Below are positions 24,300 to 32,224 of a stretch of 64,000 nt of DNA, in pieces. The position numbers were made by a program, and so were the translations under genes. Location: assembly GCA_039793685.1 (NCBI GenBank), contig JBDRAL010000078.1, positions 1 through 64,000 of the forward strand, written 5' to 3'. Source of the stretch: JAAFHI01 sp039793685. Lineage in GTDB: Bacteria; Acidobacteriota; Blastocatellia; Chloracidobacteriales; Chloracidobacteriaceae. The notes under the pieces were generated by a model. It saw only the letters and a program-made list of their open reading frames with translations, was not told where the DNA came from and searched no databases. Every line of letters begins with the position of its first letter. Position 1 is the stretch's first letter.

Positions 24300-25193
24300 T
24301 TACAGTCCGATGATTTTCAGAAACGGCTCGACGAGCAGCGGCGACGGGCCGATCACGGCGAAGAGCGTCCATGCGCGCGCGACCGCGACCGGCCACGCAC
24401 GCGGGCGCAGGCGCAACTCCGCGATGGCGATTGCGCCGTGGAGGACAAAGTAGGACGCCATCGACAGTGCAGCCTTGAGGTCGAGCGGGACGACAATCAG
24501 CCAGAAATGAATCGCCGCGCTGGCGAAAAACGTGGCGAGCAATCCAAACTTCGGCCAGCCGCGCCGGTTGAACGGTTGAAAAACGTAGCGTCCGAGCCAT
24601 TCGCTCACGAGCCGGTTCCAGCGGACGCCCCAGAATTCGCGGACCGTCCGGGAGAGAATCGGCCTTCGCTGGTTGTGCGGGACGTCGAGTCCGGCCAGCG
24701 CGTAGAAAAACCGGTGAAGCTGGCAGACGAAATCCATCAGCCCGTGAAAGAGCGCGAGGGCGCAGAACATCCGCAGAAAAACGCCGGTCCAGCCCGCCGC
24801 CGCGCCGTGGCGAACCTGAAGCAGGCCGACGACCGACAGCACGCACAGCAGCGCCCAGCCGAGCAGAACCGCGAACAGCGACAGCGGGAAACGGGGCGGC
24901 GGCGTCCGCGCCCGATCCACATGAAAAAGCGCGAAGTAGTGCCAGACGCGGCGCGCGGGCGGAAAGGTGTCCGGCGCGGAGGCGATTTGAGCCGCTTTCA
25001 AAAACGCAATCAGGATGAGTTGCGCCAGCACTACGCGCAGCAGCGGATGCGGCGGGGCAATCAGCGCCAGCCCGCACCCCAGCATGATGAACAGCGCCGC
25101 CAGGCCACGACGAAACGGCGTCGCGCCGACCACGAGGACGGCCATCGTTGAAACAATGACCTGCGCGTAAATCCATCCGGTCGCGATGAGCAT
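24300..25193 (-). CDS. MBOAT/wax-synthase-like acyltransferase
   Basis: A 297-aa polytopic membrane protein (about eight helices). The block REFWGVRWNRLVSEWLGRYV and FQPFNRRGW (about 190-220) is the wax-synthase/MBOAT_2 signature, followed by FFASAAIHFWLIVVPLDLKA with the family's conserved membrane His. It would transfer an acyl chain to an alcohol or envelope component. Downstream genes encode a secreted and a membrane protein that might act on the same product. Confidence 0.75.
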   Translation of the reverse strand: MLIATGWIYAQVIVSTMAVLVVGATPFRRGLAALFIMLGCGLALIAPPHPLLRVVLAQLILIAFLKAAQIASAPDTFPPARRVWHYFALFHVDRARTPPPRFPLSLFAVLLGWALLCVLSVVGLLQVRHGAAAGWTGVFLRMFCALALFHGLMDFVCQLHRFFYALAGLDVPHNQRRPILSRTVREFWGVRWNRLVSEWLGRYVFQPFNRRGWPKFGLLATFFASAAIHFWLIVVPLDLKAALSMASYFVLHGAIAIAELRLRPRAWPVAVARAWTLFAVIGPSPLLVEPFLKIIGL

Positions 25194-25238
25194 CGCCCGA
25201 ATTTCAACTTTTTCGAGGGAATCGCGGGGGACAATTAT

Positions 25239-25601
25239 TTATTCGGATGTTTTCGGCGTTTCGTAGAACTGAAAACACACACCCGACGGCGCGACGATGT
25301 GAAACTCGCGCCTTCCCCAGAATTTTACTTCAAGCGGCCCGACTTCCGCCGGAATCGTTCGAAATTCCTCGTAGAGCGTGTCGAGGTCAGACACGCCGAT
25401 GCTGAAACTCGAATTCTCGAACCAGTGCTGATCCCGGCTGCCGAACAGGTTGAACGACACGTTCCCGCGCGCCACGCCGGCCATCGCGCCGTTGCGCCAG
25501 AGGATGGTAAAGCCGAGATGCTCGACGTAGAACTTGAGGTCCGCGTCGAAATCGGGACCGGCGGGAACGAGCGGGGTCACACTGTCGAAGGTTGGTTTCA
25601 T
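25239..25601 (-). CDS. VOC-fold (glyoxalase/bleomycin-resistance) protein
   Basis: A 120-aa single VOC module with AAGGAAA upstream: PTFDSVTPLVPAGPDFDADL, KFYVEHLGFTILWRNGAMAG, then REFHIVAPSGVCFQFYE carrying the usual metal-ligand C-terminal strand. Substrate cannot be told. Confidence 0.85.
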   Translation of the reverse strand: MKPTFDSVTPLVPAGPDFDADLKFYVEHLGFTILWRNGAMAGVARGNVSFNLFGSRDQHWFENSSFSIGVSDLDTLYEEFRTIPAEVGPLEVKFWGRREFHIVAPSGVCFQFYETPKTSE

Positions 25602-25649
25602 GCGGGTTTCCTTTTTCGGAAGTACACAGTGGGAACACAGGGCAGGATG

Positions 25650-26198
25650 TTACCGAAAGAGCCACATCACCAACAGCCTGCCGAGAACCGTCGCGATGAT
25701 GATGAGCGTGATGTTGACCAGAAGCCGGATGAGTCCCTTTCTGGCTGTCCGCCGATACTCGCGCCATTCGGCTTCCGCCTTCCCTCCGGTTCTCAAATAC
25801 GTTTCGAATGCGTCCATCTCGACATCGAAGAAGGCCCGGTTTTCAGACGTGATCAATTGAAACCGTGTATCGACCTGAAGCGTGCAGGTGATGGTCCGCG
25901 TTTCAGGGTGGTCGGTCAGTGTCAACTTCGAACTCAGCTTGCGCATGTCGAAGGTGACGAGATTCCAGAGAATGTGGCCGCGTCCGCCGTACGCCTGAGC
26001 GTCGGTCACTGCTTCAAACCGGATGCCCCGCTCCGTCCAGAACGCGACCGCCCGTGACAGAACATCCCCGTCTCTTTTTGACGGATAGGAAATCTCGTGG
26101 TGAAGGTGCAAGAGATCCTGCCGAATTTCGGCATCGGAAAGAATCGGGGCGAATTGCGTCTCGCGAGTACGGGGATCGTTTTGTTTCAGGGTGGGCAT
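25650..26198 (-). CDS. Tail-anchored hypothetical protein
   Basis: A 182-aa protein whose C-terminus is a hydrophobic helix (LIRLLVNITLIIIATVLGRL), so likely tail-anchored with the soluble part in the cytosol. Includes RETQFAPILSDAEIRQDLLH and KAEAEWREYRRTARKG. An earlier GTG at 26249 is possible. Family not recognised. Confidence 0.6.
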   Translation of the reverse strand: MPTLKQNDPRTRETQFAPILSDAEIRQDLLHLHHEISYPSKRDGDVLSRAVAFWTERGIRFEAVTDAQAYGGRGHILWNLVTFDMRKLSSKLTLTDHPETRTITCTLQVDTRFQLITSENRAFFDVEMDAFETYLRTGGKAEAEWREYRRTARKGLIRLLVNITLIIIATVLGRLLVMWLFR

Positions 26199-26431
26199 CT
26201 TCTGTTCCAGGGGATCGAAATCGGGACCGGTTGCGCGTTTTTTCTTCACTCAGGTCGACCCGGCAACTCCTCTCCCGCCGAATCGGTTCGGGGTGGTCAG
26301 TCTTTTCTACGGCAGGCCGAAGACCCGGATGTAGTCATCCCACATGCGGTCGGCGTATTCGAGCGCGAACCGCTCGGCGTATCGCTCGCCGCGAGCGGCC
26401 CCATACTTCGATTTGGTTGTGATGCGGTCGA
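26199..26431. other. Gap with no assignable gene
   Basis: On the minus strand one frame reads plausible protein after the trmL stop (YAERFALEYADRMWDDYIRV, stop near 26313) but has no usual start codon. It may be a remnant; see rejected items. Confidence 0.3.
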
Positions 26432-26890
26432 TCAGGAAAGGCCGACGAATTTCGTCTGCCGCAGGGCTTCATACAAAACCAGCGCGGCGCAGTTTGAAAG
26501 ATTCAACGACCGGATGTCGCTCGCCATCGGAATCCGGACGACCGAATCGGCGAATTCTTCAAGCAATGTTTGGGGAAGCCCCTTCGTCTCGCGTCCGAAG
26601 ACGAGAAAGTCGTCCGGGCGGTATGAAACTTCCGTGTAGTTCCGCTTTCCCGTGGTCTCGATGAAGAAAAACCTGCCGTCCGGATTGGCCGTCCGCAGTT
26701 CGTCGAAGTTCCGCCACTCGCGCAGGTCGAGCAGGTGCCAGTAATCCAGCCCGGCGCGTTTGATCGCGCGTTCGTCAATCGAAAACCCGAGCGGATGAAC
26801 GAGATGCAGCGTCGTGCCGGTACACACGCAGGTCCGCGCGATGTTGCCCGTGTTGACGTGAATTTCGGGTTCGACGAGAACGACGTTCAT
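26432..26890 (-). CDS. trmL: tRNA (cytidine(34)-2'-O)-methyltransferase
   Basis: A 152-aa SPOUT methyltransferase. N-terminal MNVVLVEPEIHVNTGNIART with the NTGNIAR motif, LVHPLGF, then FGRETKGLP and the knot segment RIPMASDIRSLNLSNCAALV. TrmL 2'-O-methylates the wobble base of tRNA-Leu using SAM. Length and motifs are typical of E. coli TrmL. The heptamer element lies directly upstream of its start. Confidence 0.92.
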   Translation of the reverse strand: MNVVLVEPEIHVNTGNIARTCVCTGTTLHLVHPLGFSIDERAIKRAGLDYWHLLDLREWRNFDELRTANPDGRFFFIETTGKRNYTEVSYRPDDFLVFGRETKGLPQTLLEEFADSVVRIPMASDIRSLNLSNCAALVLYEALRQTKFVGLS

Positions 26891-26894
26891 AAAA

Positions 26895-26960
26895 AGTCTT
26901 GGAGTCTGGAGTCGAGAGTCTGAAGTCAAAGCCGGCTCTCGACTCCGGACTCCCGACTTC
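26895..26960. repeat. Inverted heptamer array, GGAGTCT family
   Basis: Phased GGAGTCT/GGAGTCG units (26895-26928) face CGACTCCGGACTCCCGACTT (26935-26960). A short version, between trmL and the AIM24 gene. Confidence 0.75.
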
Positions 26961-26961
26961 C

Positions 26962-27759
26962 TCAATTCCGGTCTCCCCCGAAGATGCCCCCGACAATGTC
27001 GCCGACGGCGTTTCCGCCCGATCCGCTGCTTGACGGAGTGGGAAGTCCGGCGGCGATGCGTCCGATGAGGCGGCTGAACGGCAGGGTCTGGAGCATGACG
27101 TGGCCGGGACCGGTCAGCGTGGCGAGGAACAGACCTTCGCCGCCGAACAGGGCGTTCTTGAAGCCGCCGACGAACTGAATGTCGAAATTGACCGACGGCT
27201 GGAAGGCGACGACGCAGCCGGTATCCACCCGGAGAACTTCGCCCGGTTGAAGCTGGTGCGAAATGATCGCCCCGCCCGCGTGCAGAAACGCCAGCCCGTC
27301 GCCCTGAAGGCGTTGGAGGATGAAGCCTTCGCCGCCGAAGAAGCCCGCGCCGAGGCGTTTCTGGAAGCCGACGCTGATTTCCGTCCCGCGCGCGGCGCAG
27401 AGAAAGGAATCCTTCTGGCACATGATTTCGCCGCCGTAGTTTTTCAGATCGACGGGGATGATCTTGCCGGGATACGGCGCGGCGAACGCCACGTCGGCGC
27501 GGCCCTGTCCCTGATTGGTGAAGGTCGTGATGAAAAAGCCCGCGCCGCTGAAGACGCGGCCGACGGCCCGCATGAAGTTTCCGAAGAACCCCTGCGACTG
27601 GTCGGTGGACATGGTCGTCTGCATCTGGACGCCGCCCGTCATGTAGAGCATCACGCCGGCCTCGGCGAGAACCTGTTCGTTCGGATCGAGCGTGATGATG
27701 ACTCCCTGAAGGTCGTCCCCGACGATTTTGTAGTCGATCACGTCAGAGCGTTGCGTCAT
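26962..27759 (-). CDS. AIM24/TIGR00266 family protein
   Basis: A 265-aa protein with AAGGAGAAG upstream. Family hallmarks: DYKIVGDDLQGVIITLDPNE, AGVMLYMTGGVQMQT, SFLCAARGTEISVGFQKRLG, FFGGEGFILQRLQGDGLAFL, HAGGAIISHQLQPGEVLRVD. A Gly/Ser-rich tail ends it. AIM24 proteins have a TRAP-like beta-sandwich; function unclear. Cytosolic. Confidence 0.9.
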   Translation of the reverse strand: MTQRSDVIDYKIVGDDLQGVIITLDPNEQVLAEAGVMLYMTGGVQMQTTMSTDQSQGFFGNFMRAVGRVFSGAGFFITTFTNQGQGRADVAFAAPYPGKIIPVDLKNYGGEIMCQKDSFLCAARGTEISVGFQKRLGAGFFGGEGFILQRLQGDGLAFLHAGGAIISHQLQPGEVLRVDTGCVVAFQPSVNFDIQFVGGFKNALFGGEGLFLATLTGPGHVMLQTLPFSRLIGRIAAGLPTPSSSGSGGNAVGDIVGGIFGGDRN

Positions 27760-27816
27760 TGCGGCTTCTCCTTCTTGAAAACAATTTTGAATGAATGCGG
27801 ATGGTGTATCTAAAAA

Positions 27817-27865
27817 CTACTAACGACTAACTGCTGACTACTGGCCACTGACTACTGACCGCTAA
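27817..27865. repeat. Single-arm heptamer array, CTACTGA family
   Basis: Seven consecutive, strictly phased 7-mers (CTACTAA, CGACTAA, CTGCTGA, CTACTGG, CCACTGA, CTACTGA, CCGCTAA). No opposite arm is visible. The last unit overlaps the stop codon of the M16 peptidase gene. Confidence 0.75.
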
Positions 27866-29310
27866 TTCCCGATCAGGTCCTTTTCGCCGAGGCGGGCGAC
27901 GCGCTGGGCGTCGTCGGAGAGAATCGCGACGGCGATGTGGGGTTTGCCCTGAATGTACTGTTTGACGTAGCGCTGAATGTCGGCGCGCGACGTTTTCCGG
28001 AGGTTCGGCAGGTAGCCCCGGAAGTAGTCCAGCCCGGTCGAGGCCCACCAGAAGCTGAGCGTATGAACGTGTTCGCTCGGTTTCTCGCGCGAGTAGAGGT
28101 CGTCGGCTTCGAGCAGTGACTTGGCGGTTTCGAGCTGTTCGTCGGTGAAGTAGTCGGGGTCGGCGAAATGTGAGATTTCGTTGTAAATCGCCTTCATCGC
28201 CGCCTGCGCCTTTTCGGGCGTCGTCTGGGCGGTGAGCGTAATCGGGCCGACGTTGCGCTGCGTGTAGTAGGTGATGTCAACCGCGTTGGTCAGCCCCGAA
28301 TCGGCGAGCGCGCGCTGGAAGCGGGAATTCGGCTGGCGAAGGATGAAGGAAAAGACATCCGCCGCGTAGGTGGAGGCGTTGTCCTTGCCGATGGACGGCC
28401 CGTGCCAGCCGATTTGAATGACCACCGTCTGGATCGGCTGGGTGACAACCTTGCCCTCGCTTTTCGCGAGCGGCGGATGTTCGACCATCGGAAACTTCAC
28501 GAACGGATCTTCGGTGCGCTCCCACGAACCGAAATACTGCTCGACGAGCTTGAACGCCTCCTCGGGAACCACGTCGCCGGTCAGGACGATTGCCGAGTTG
28601 TTCGGTACATAGTAGCGGTGCTGGATCAGCCGCATCATGTCGGTCGTCGCCGTCGTCACGGTCTGCCGGTTTCCGAGCGGATTCTTGCGGCTGGTGTACT
28701 TCGAGAACATCCGCTGGGTCATCTCGTTCTGGAGATAGAAAAACGGATTCGATTCGTTACGGTCGATTTCGCCGATGACGACTTCCTTCTCCCGCCGGAA
28801 TTCCTCTTCGTCGAACAGCGGATAGAGCGTCGCGTCGCTCATGAACCGCACCGCCGTCGGCAGGTTCCGGCTGAGCGTCGTGTAGTGGTAGTTGACCAGT
28901 TCCTCGCGCGTCGAGCCGTTGTAGATGATGCCCATTTCGCCGATGTCGCGCAGGTAGGCGTCCTGATTCTTCGTCGCCCGGTTCGACTTGAAGAACATGT
29001 GTTCATAAAGGTGCGAAAGGCCGTTGAGTTCGGGCGGCTCGGTGTAGGAGCCGTTCTTGCAGGCCAGTTCGATGGTCACGATCGGGACCGAATGGTCTTC
29101 GTAGACGATGACTTCCAGCCCGTTCGGCAGAATGCGGTTGACCAGCTTTTCGGCGGAGGACGGTTGTCCCGGCGTCGGTTTCTCGGCGGGGGCCGGCGGG
29201 CGCGGCGCGGGCTTGCGTCCGGCGCGCTGCGGGGCGGCGGCGGAAACCGAGGTAATGCCGAAGGCGAGCGCGAGCGCGGCGACGGAGAGACGGAAGACGG
29301 AATTCTTCAT
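27862..29310 (-). CDS. Secreted M16 zinc peptidase (insulinase/PqqL type)
   Basis: A 482-aa protein; start at 29310 chosen for the signal peptide (FRLSVAALALAFGITSVSAA) followed by a Pro-rich linker. The inverted zinc motif H100-LY-E103-H104 (LSHLYEHMFF) is present, with the second Glu expected near DEEEFRREKEVV. The C-terminal half has WHGPSIGKDNASTYAADVFS, typical of the inactive second M16 domain. Likely a periplasmic processing peptidase. Confidence 0.9.
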   Translation of the reverse strand: MKNSVFRLSVAALALAFGITSVSAAAPQRAGRKPAPRPPAPAEKPTPGQPSSAEKLVNRILPNGLEVIVYEDHSVPIVTIELACKNGSYTEPPELNGLSHLYEHMFFKSNRATKNQDAYLRDIGEMGIIYNGSTREELVNYHYTTLSRNLPTAVRFMSDATLYPLFDEEEFRREKEVVIGEIDRNESNPFFYLQNEMTQRMFSKYTSRKNPLGNRQTVTTATTDMMRLIQHRYYVPNNSAIVLTGDVVPEEAFKLVEQYFGSWERTEDPFVKFPMVEHPPLAKSEGKVVTQPIQTVVIQIGWHGPSIGKDNASTYAADVFSFILRQPNSRFQRALADSGLTNAVDITYYTQRNVGPITLTAQTTPEKAQAAMKAIYNEISHFADPDYFTDEQLETAKSLLEADDLYSREKPSEHVHTLSFWWASTGLDYFRGYLPNLRKTSRADIQRYVKQYIQGKPHIAVAILSDDAQRVARLGEKDLIGN

Positions 29311-29487
29311 AGGGCCAGGTTCTCGAAGGAAAATGAAACCGGAATGGCGTTTCGGACGGCGCAGTTTTGCCGAAAACGGCCAATCGTACAACGTGACAGC
29401 GCGCCGCCGCTCGGCTACCGTTACCGTGCCTTGTTTCCATACCCCGGCCGTCAGGGCCGGGCATCATCATTCAGAGGAATCATCGTC

Positions 29488-30093
29488 ATGCCGAATCTCG
29501 TGCTGATCCGCCACGGGGAATCCCAGTGGAATCTCGAAAACCGCTTCACCGGCTGGGAGGATGTGCCGCTGTCGCCCAAGGGCGAGGGCGAAGCGCGCGC
29601 CGCCGGGGAAAAACTCGCGGGGATGACTTTCGACCATCTCTTTACGTCCGTGCTTCAGCGGGCGATCAACACCGCCGCGCTGGCGGGCGAAACCGCCGGA
29701 TTCGGCGAACTGCCGACGACGCGCGACGTGGCGCTCAACGAACGCCACTACGGCGACCTTCAGGGGTTGAACAAGGCCGAAACGGCCAAGCAGTACGGTG
29801 ACGAACAGGTGAAAATCTGGCGGCGGAGCTACGACATCAAGCCGCCGAACGGCGAAAGCCTCGCCGACACCGCCGCGCGGGTGCTGCCCTACTATGAAGC
29901 CAACATCGCGCCGCTGCTGCGCGACGGCAAGAACGTCCTCGTCGTCGCCCACGGCAACAGCCTCCGCTCGCTCGTCATGCACCTCGACAAGCTCACGCGC
30001 GAGGAAGTGCTCGAACTCAACATCCCGACCGGCGCGCCGTTGCTCTACGAACTCGACGCCGACGGCAATGTGCTTTCCAAGCGGTATCTGTAA
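29488..30093 (+). CDS. gpmA: 2,3-bisphosphoglycerate-dependent phosphoglycerate mutase
   Basis: A 201-aa protein with AGAGGAAT upstream. LIRHGESQWNLENRFTGWED (phosphohistidine H9), TSVLQRAINT, LNERHYGDLQG, RSYDIKPP and VVAHGNSLR (second His) are all in place. Interconverts 2- and 3-phosphoglycerate in glycolysis. It is shorter than E. coli GpmA (about 250 aa) because the C-terminal tail is missing, as in many bacteria. A repeat-rich region follows. Confidence 0.95.
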   Translation: MPNLVLIRHGESQWNLENRFTGWEDVPLSPKGEGEARAAGEKLAGMTFDHLFTSVLQRAINTAALAGETAGFGELPTTRDVALNERHYGDLQGLNKAETAKQYGDEQVKIWRRSYDIKPPNGESLADTAARVLPYYEANIAPLLRDGKNVLVVAHGNSLRSLVMHLDKLTREEVLELNIPTGAPLLYELDADGNVLSKRYL

Positions 30094-30106
30094 AGATGGA
30101 TTGAAG

Positions 30107-30205
30107 GCATCCCGGCAGGGATGCCCGCATGTCGCCGGTGGTGAAGCGAACGTTGAAGAAATGCCCAGTCGAAGCGGTATTTGTAGTGACGAACAAAGGC
30201 ATCCC
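30107..30205 (+). repeat. 99-bp direct repeat, copy 1
   Basis: Identical over 99 bases to 30294-30392. It begins with GCATCCCGGCAGGGATGC, a near-palindrome, and ends in GGCATCCC, the start of the next palindrome. Confidence 0.9.
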
Positions 30206-30293
30206 AGCAGGGATGCCGAGAAATTAGCCGGTGGTCAGGCGCACGCCGAAGGCGTCGCCGCCACCACCGGGAGACACGTCGAAAAATAAATCC

Positions 30294-30392
30294 GCATCCC
30301 GGCAGGGATGCCCGCATGTCGCCGGTGGTGAAGCGAACGTTGAAGAAATGCCCAGTCGAAGCGGTATTTGTAGTGACGAACAAAGGCATCCC
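30294..30392 (+). repeat. 99-bp direct repeat, copy 2
   Basis: Exact second copy; start-to-start spacing 187 bp. Between the copies lies an 88-bp spacer with a GC-rich palindrome containing GGCGCACGCCGAAGGCGTCG. Resembles clustered REP/BIME-type units. Confidence 0.9.
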
Positions 30393-30479
30393 TCCGGGAT
30401 GCAATGCGGCATCGCCCCTCGCTTCCCCCCAGTACCCACTGGCGCAACTGGCCCGAGGGCGGAACGTTGTAACCACGAA

Positions 30480-30514
30480 CTACTGGCCGCTGACTGCTGA
30501 CTACTGACTGCTTC
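30480..30514. repeat. Single-arm heptamer array, CTACTGA family
   Basis: Five phased 7-mers (CTACTGG, CCGCTGA, CTGCTGA, CTACTGA, CTGCTTC) ending 4 nt before the next start codon. Same family as 27817-27865 and the right arm at 15697-15732. Confidence 0.7.
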
Positions 30515-30518
30515 CCCA

Positions 30519-31409
30519 ATGTGGCTCAAACGCATCCTGAAACACATCAACCCGTCGCCTGCCGGACCGCCCGCGCTCGCGCCGGGGCGTTTTGATGCTG
30601 AAAAGAAAACATGGGTGCCGCTCGCGGCCGAGCCCGAAGTGGGGGGCGAGGCTTCGTCCTTGACGCTGCTCACCTTCAACGTCTGGTTCGTGGACCATTA
30701 TTTCGAACGCCGCGCCGAGGCTCTGTTCGACATTCTCGAAACCCGCGCGGCGGATGTGGTCGCGCTTCAGGAGATGACGCCGGAACTGCTCGATCTGCTG
30801 CTGGCGCGGCCTTTCATTCAGGAAAACTACGTCGTGTCGGACATCGTCGGGGCGAGCGTCAATCCCTACGGCGTGCTGCTTTTGAGTCGCCTGCCGGTCG
30901 CGGACTGGTATTTTTTCCCGCTGCCGTCGCGGATGTTCCGTCATCTGCCGATGATGTCCCTGAATCTCAATGGTTCGATCACACGGGTGGCCGGCGTACA
31001 TCTGGAAAGCACGCAGTACGAATTCCTCGCCCGCGAACGCCAGCTCGGCATCATCTTCCCCTTGCTCGACACCTCGCCGCATGCCTTTCTGATGGGTGAT
31101 TTCAACTTCTGCGCGATTGATGGCCGGGAGAATCGCGCCATCGACCCGCGCTACGGCGATGCGTGGGCGGCGCTCCGCCCTGACGAACCCGGTTACACGG
31201 AAGACACCGACCGCAACGTCATGCGGCTGCTTCAAACGGAAAAACGGAAGCGGGCACGGTTTGACCGGATTCTGTTTCATTCGAATGAAAACGGCTGGAC
31301 GCCCGAATCGGTGACGCTGCTCGGCGACGCGCCAATCGCGCAGGAGTTGCCGGAAGTCTTTCCCTCGGATCATTTCGGGGTGGAGGCGCGGTTCGGGTGG
31401 CGTGGCTGA
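30519..31409 (+). CDS. Endonuclease/exonuclease/phosphatase (EEP) family phosphodiesterase
   Basis: A 296-aa protein with EEP motifs in order: LTFNVW (N54), VALQEMTPEL (E85), GVHLESTQYE, MGDFNFC (about 193), PSDHFGVEARF near the C-terminus. The spacing and the ALQE motif are similar to TDP2-like members, but many EEP phosphodiesterases share them. No signal peptide, so cytosolic and Mg-dependent. No good ribosome-binding site is visible because the repeat array ends right before the ATG. Confidence 0.85.
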   Translation: MWLKRILKHINPSPAGPPALAPGRFDAEKKTWVPLAAEPEVGGEASSLTLLTFNVWFVDHYFERRAEALFDILETRAADVVALQEMTPELLDLLLARPFIQENYVVSDIVGASVNPYGVLLLSRLPVADWYFFPLPSRMFRHLPMMSLNLNGSITRVAGVHLESTQYEFLARERQLGIIFPLLDTSPHAFLMGDFNFCAIDGRENRAIDPRYGDAWAALRPDEPGYTEDTDRNVMRLLQTEKRKRARFDRILFHSNENGWTPESVTLLGDAPIAQELPEVFPSDHFGVEARFGWRG

Positions 31410-31496
31410 AGCGCGTTGACGGCGGCGGGGCGGGGAACTACGGTTGAGAGAATTCAACTTCAATCCGATTTCATTTGAGAGCGCGTTTCTCCGCCG

Positions 31497-32090
31497 ATGG
31501 TCAAAGGTCGACTCGAAGCGTTCAGCGACGGCGTGATCGCCATCATCATCACCATCATGGTGCTGGAATTGAAGGTCCCGCGCGGCGCGGACCTCGCCAC
31601 GCTGCGTCCGCTCGTACCGCTGTTTCTGAGCTATGTGCTGAGTTTCGTTTATGTCGGCATCTACTGGAACAACCACCATCACATGCTGCACCTCGCGCGG
31701 CGGGTGAACGGCGCGATTCTGTGGGCGAATCTGCATCTGCTGTTCTGGCTGTCGCTCGTGCCGTTCGTGACGGGATGGCTCGGCTCGAACGACTTCGCGC
31801 CGCTTCCGACGGCGATTTACGGCGTGGTGATGCTGATGGCCGGCGTTTCCTACTTCATTCTTCAGCAGGCCATCCTGCGCCGGGAAGGGCCGGACTCCGC
31901 GTTGGCAAAAGCCGTCGGGCGCGATGTGAAGGGCAAACTTTCACTCGTACTCTACGCCGCGGCCATTCCGACCGCCTTTTTCGCGCACTGGATTTCGGCG
32001 GCGATCTTCATTCTGGTCTCGGTCATGTGGTTCATTCCGGACCGTCGTATCGAGCGCGTTCTCGCCGAGCATGGGAAAGGCGATGAATAG
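31497..32090 (+). CDS. TMEM175-family (DUF1211) potassium channel protein
   Basis: A 197-aa protein with the diagnostic motif GRLEAFSDGVIAI at the start of helix 1 and five or six helices in total, e.g. FLSYVLSFVYVGIYWNNHHH and LHLLFWLSLVPFVTGWL. Bacterial TMEM175 proteins form tetrameric potassium channels using this first-helix motif as the filter. Strong match. Confidence 0.9.
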   Translation: MVKGRLEAFSDGVIAIIITIMVLELKVPRGADLATLRPLVPLFLSYVLSFVYVGIYWNNHHHMLHLARRVNGAILWANLHLLFWLSLVPFVTGWLGSNDFAPLPTAIYGVVMLMAGVSYFILQQAILRREGPDSALAKAVGRDVKGKLSLVLYAAAIPTAFFAHWISAAIFILVSVMWFIPDRRIERVLAEHGKGDE

Positions 32091-32137
32091 GGTGAGATTA
32101 AAATTTTCTTGGAATTGTCTGACGCCGGGCAATGTGA

Positions 32138-32166
32138 TTGACCCTCCTTTTTCCTAACGATAAACT
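32138..32166 (+). promoter_or_regulatory. Possible sigma-70 promoter of the FecR gene
   Basis: TTGACC and TAAACT are separated by 17 nt, about 60 nt upstream of the FecR-domain gene's ATG. Spacing is ideal; the -10 matches only 4 of 6 consensus bases. Confidence 0.35.
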
Positions 32167-32224
32167 GCGGAAATTCCGGTAGTCCCCTTTTCGACCCACC
32201 GAAATCACCAGGGAGGTCCACCGT

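Larger units (their letters stand above)
30094..30518. other. Repeat-filled intergenic region after gpmA
   Basis: This 425-bp gap has no convincing gene. It holds the two 99-bp repeats, palindromes around GCATCCCGGCAGGGATGC, the larger palindrome CCGGTGGT...ACCACCGG (30229-30270) and a heptamer array at its end. Frames here in either direction simply repeat the same peptide and are repeat artefacts. Confidence 0.7.

Noticed and set aside
26313..26437. Possible small protein following trmL on the minus strand
   Set aside because: The peptide reads plausibly (YAERFALEYADRMWDDYIRV) but has no ATG, GTG or TTG before its first stop upstream, so I did not annotate it; it may be a remnant.
28402..29487. 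N-terminal extension of the gpmA frame
   Set aside because: Lies antisense to the M16 peptidase; the true gpmA start at 29488 has a ribosome-binding site and the RHGE motif.
30107..30392. CRISPR array in the gpmA repeat region
   Set aside because: Only two 99-bp copies, palindromic in parts, with no cas genes; fits a REP-type cluster.
30017..30519. Minus-strand frames with repeated peptide FVTTNTASTGHFFNVRFTTG
   Set aside because: They only translate the two 99-bp repeats; no start signals and no gene-like context.
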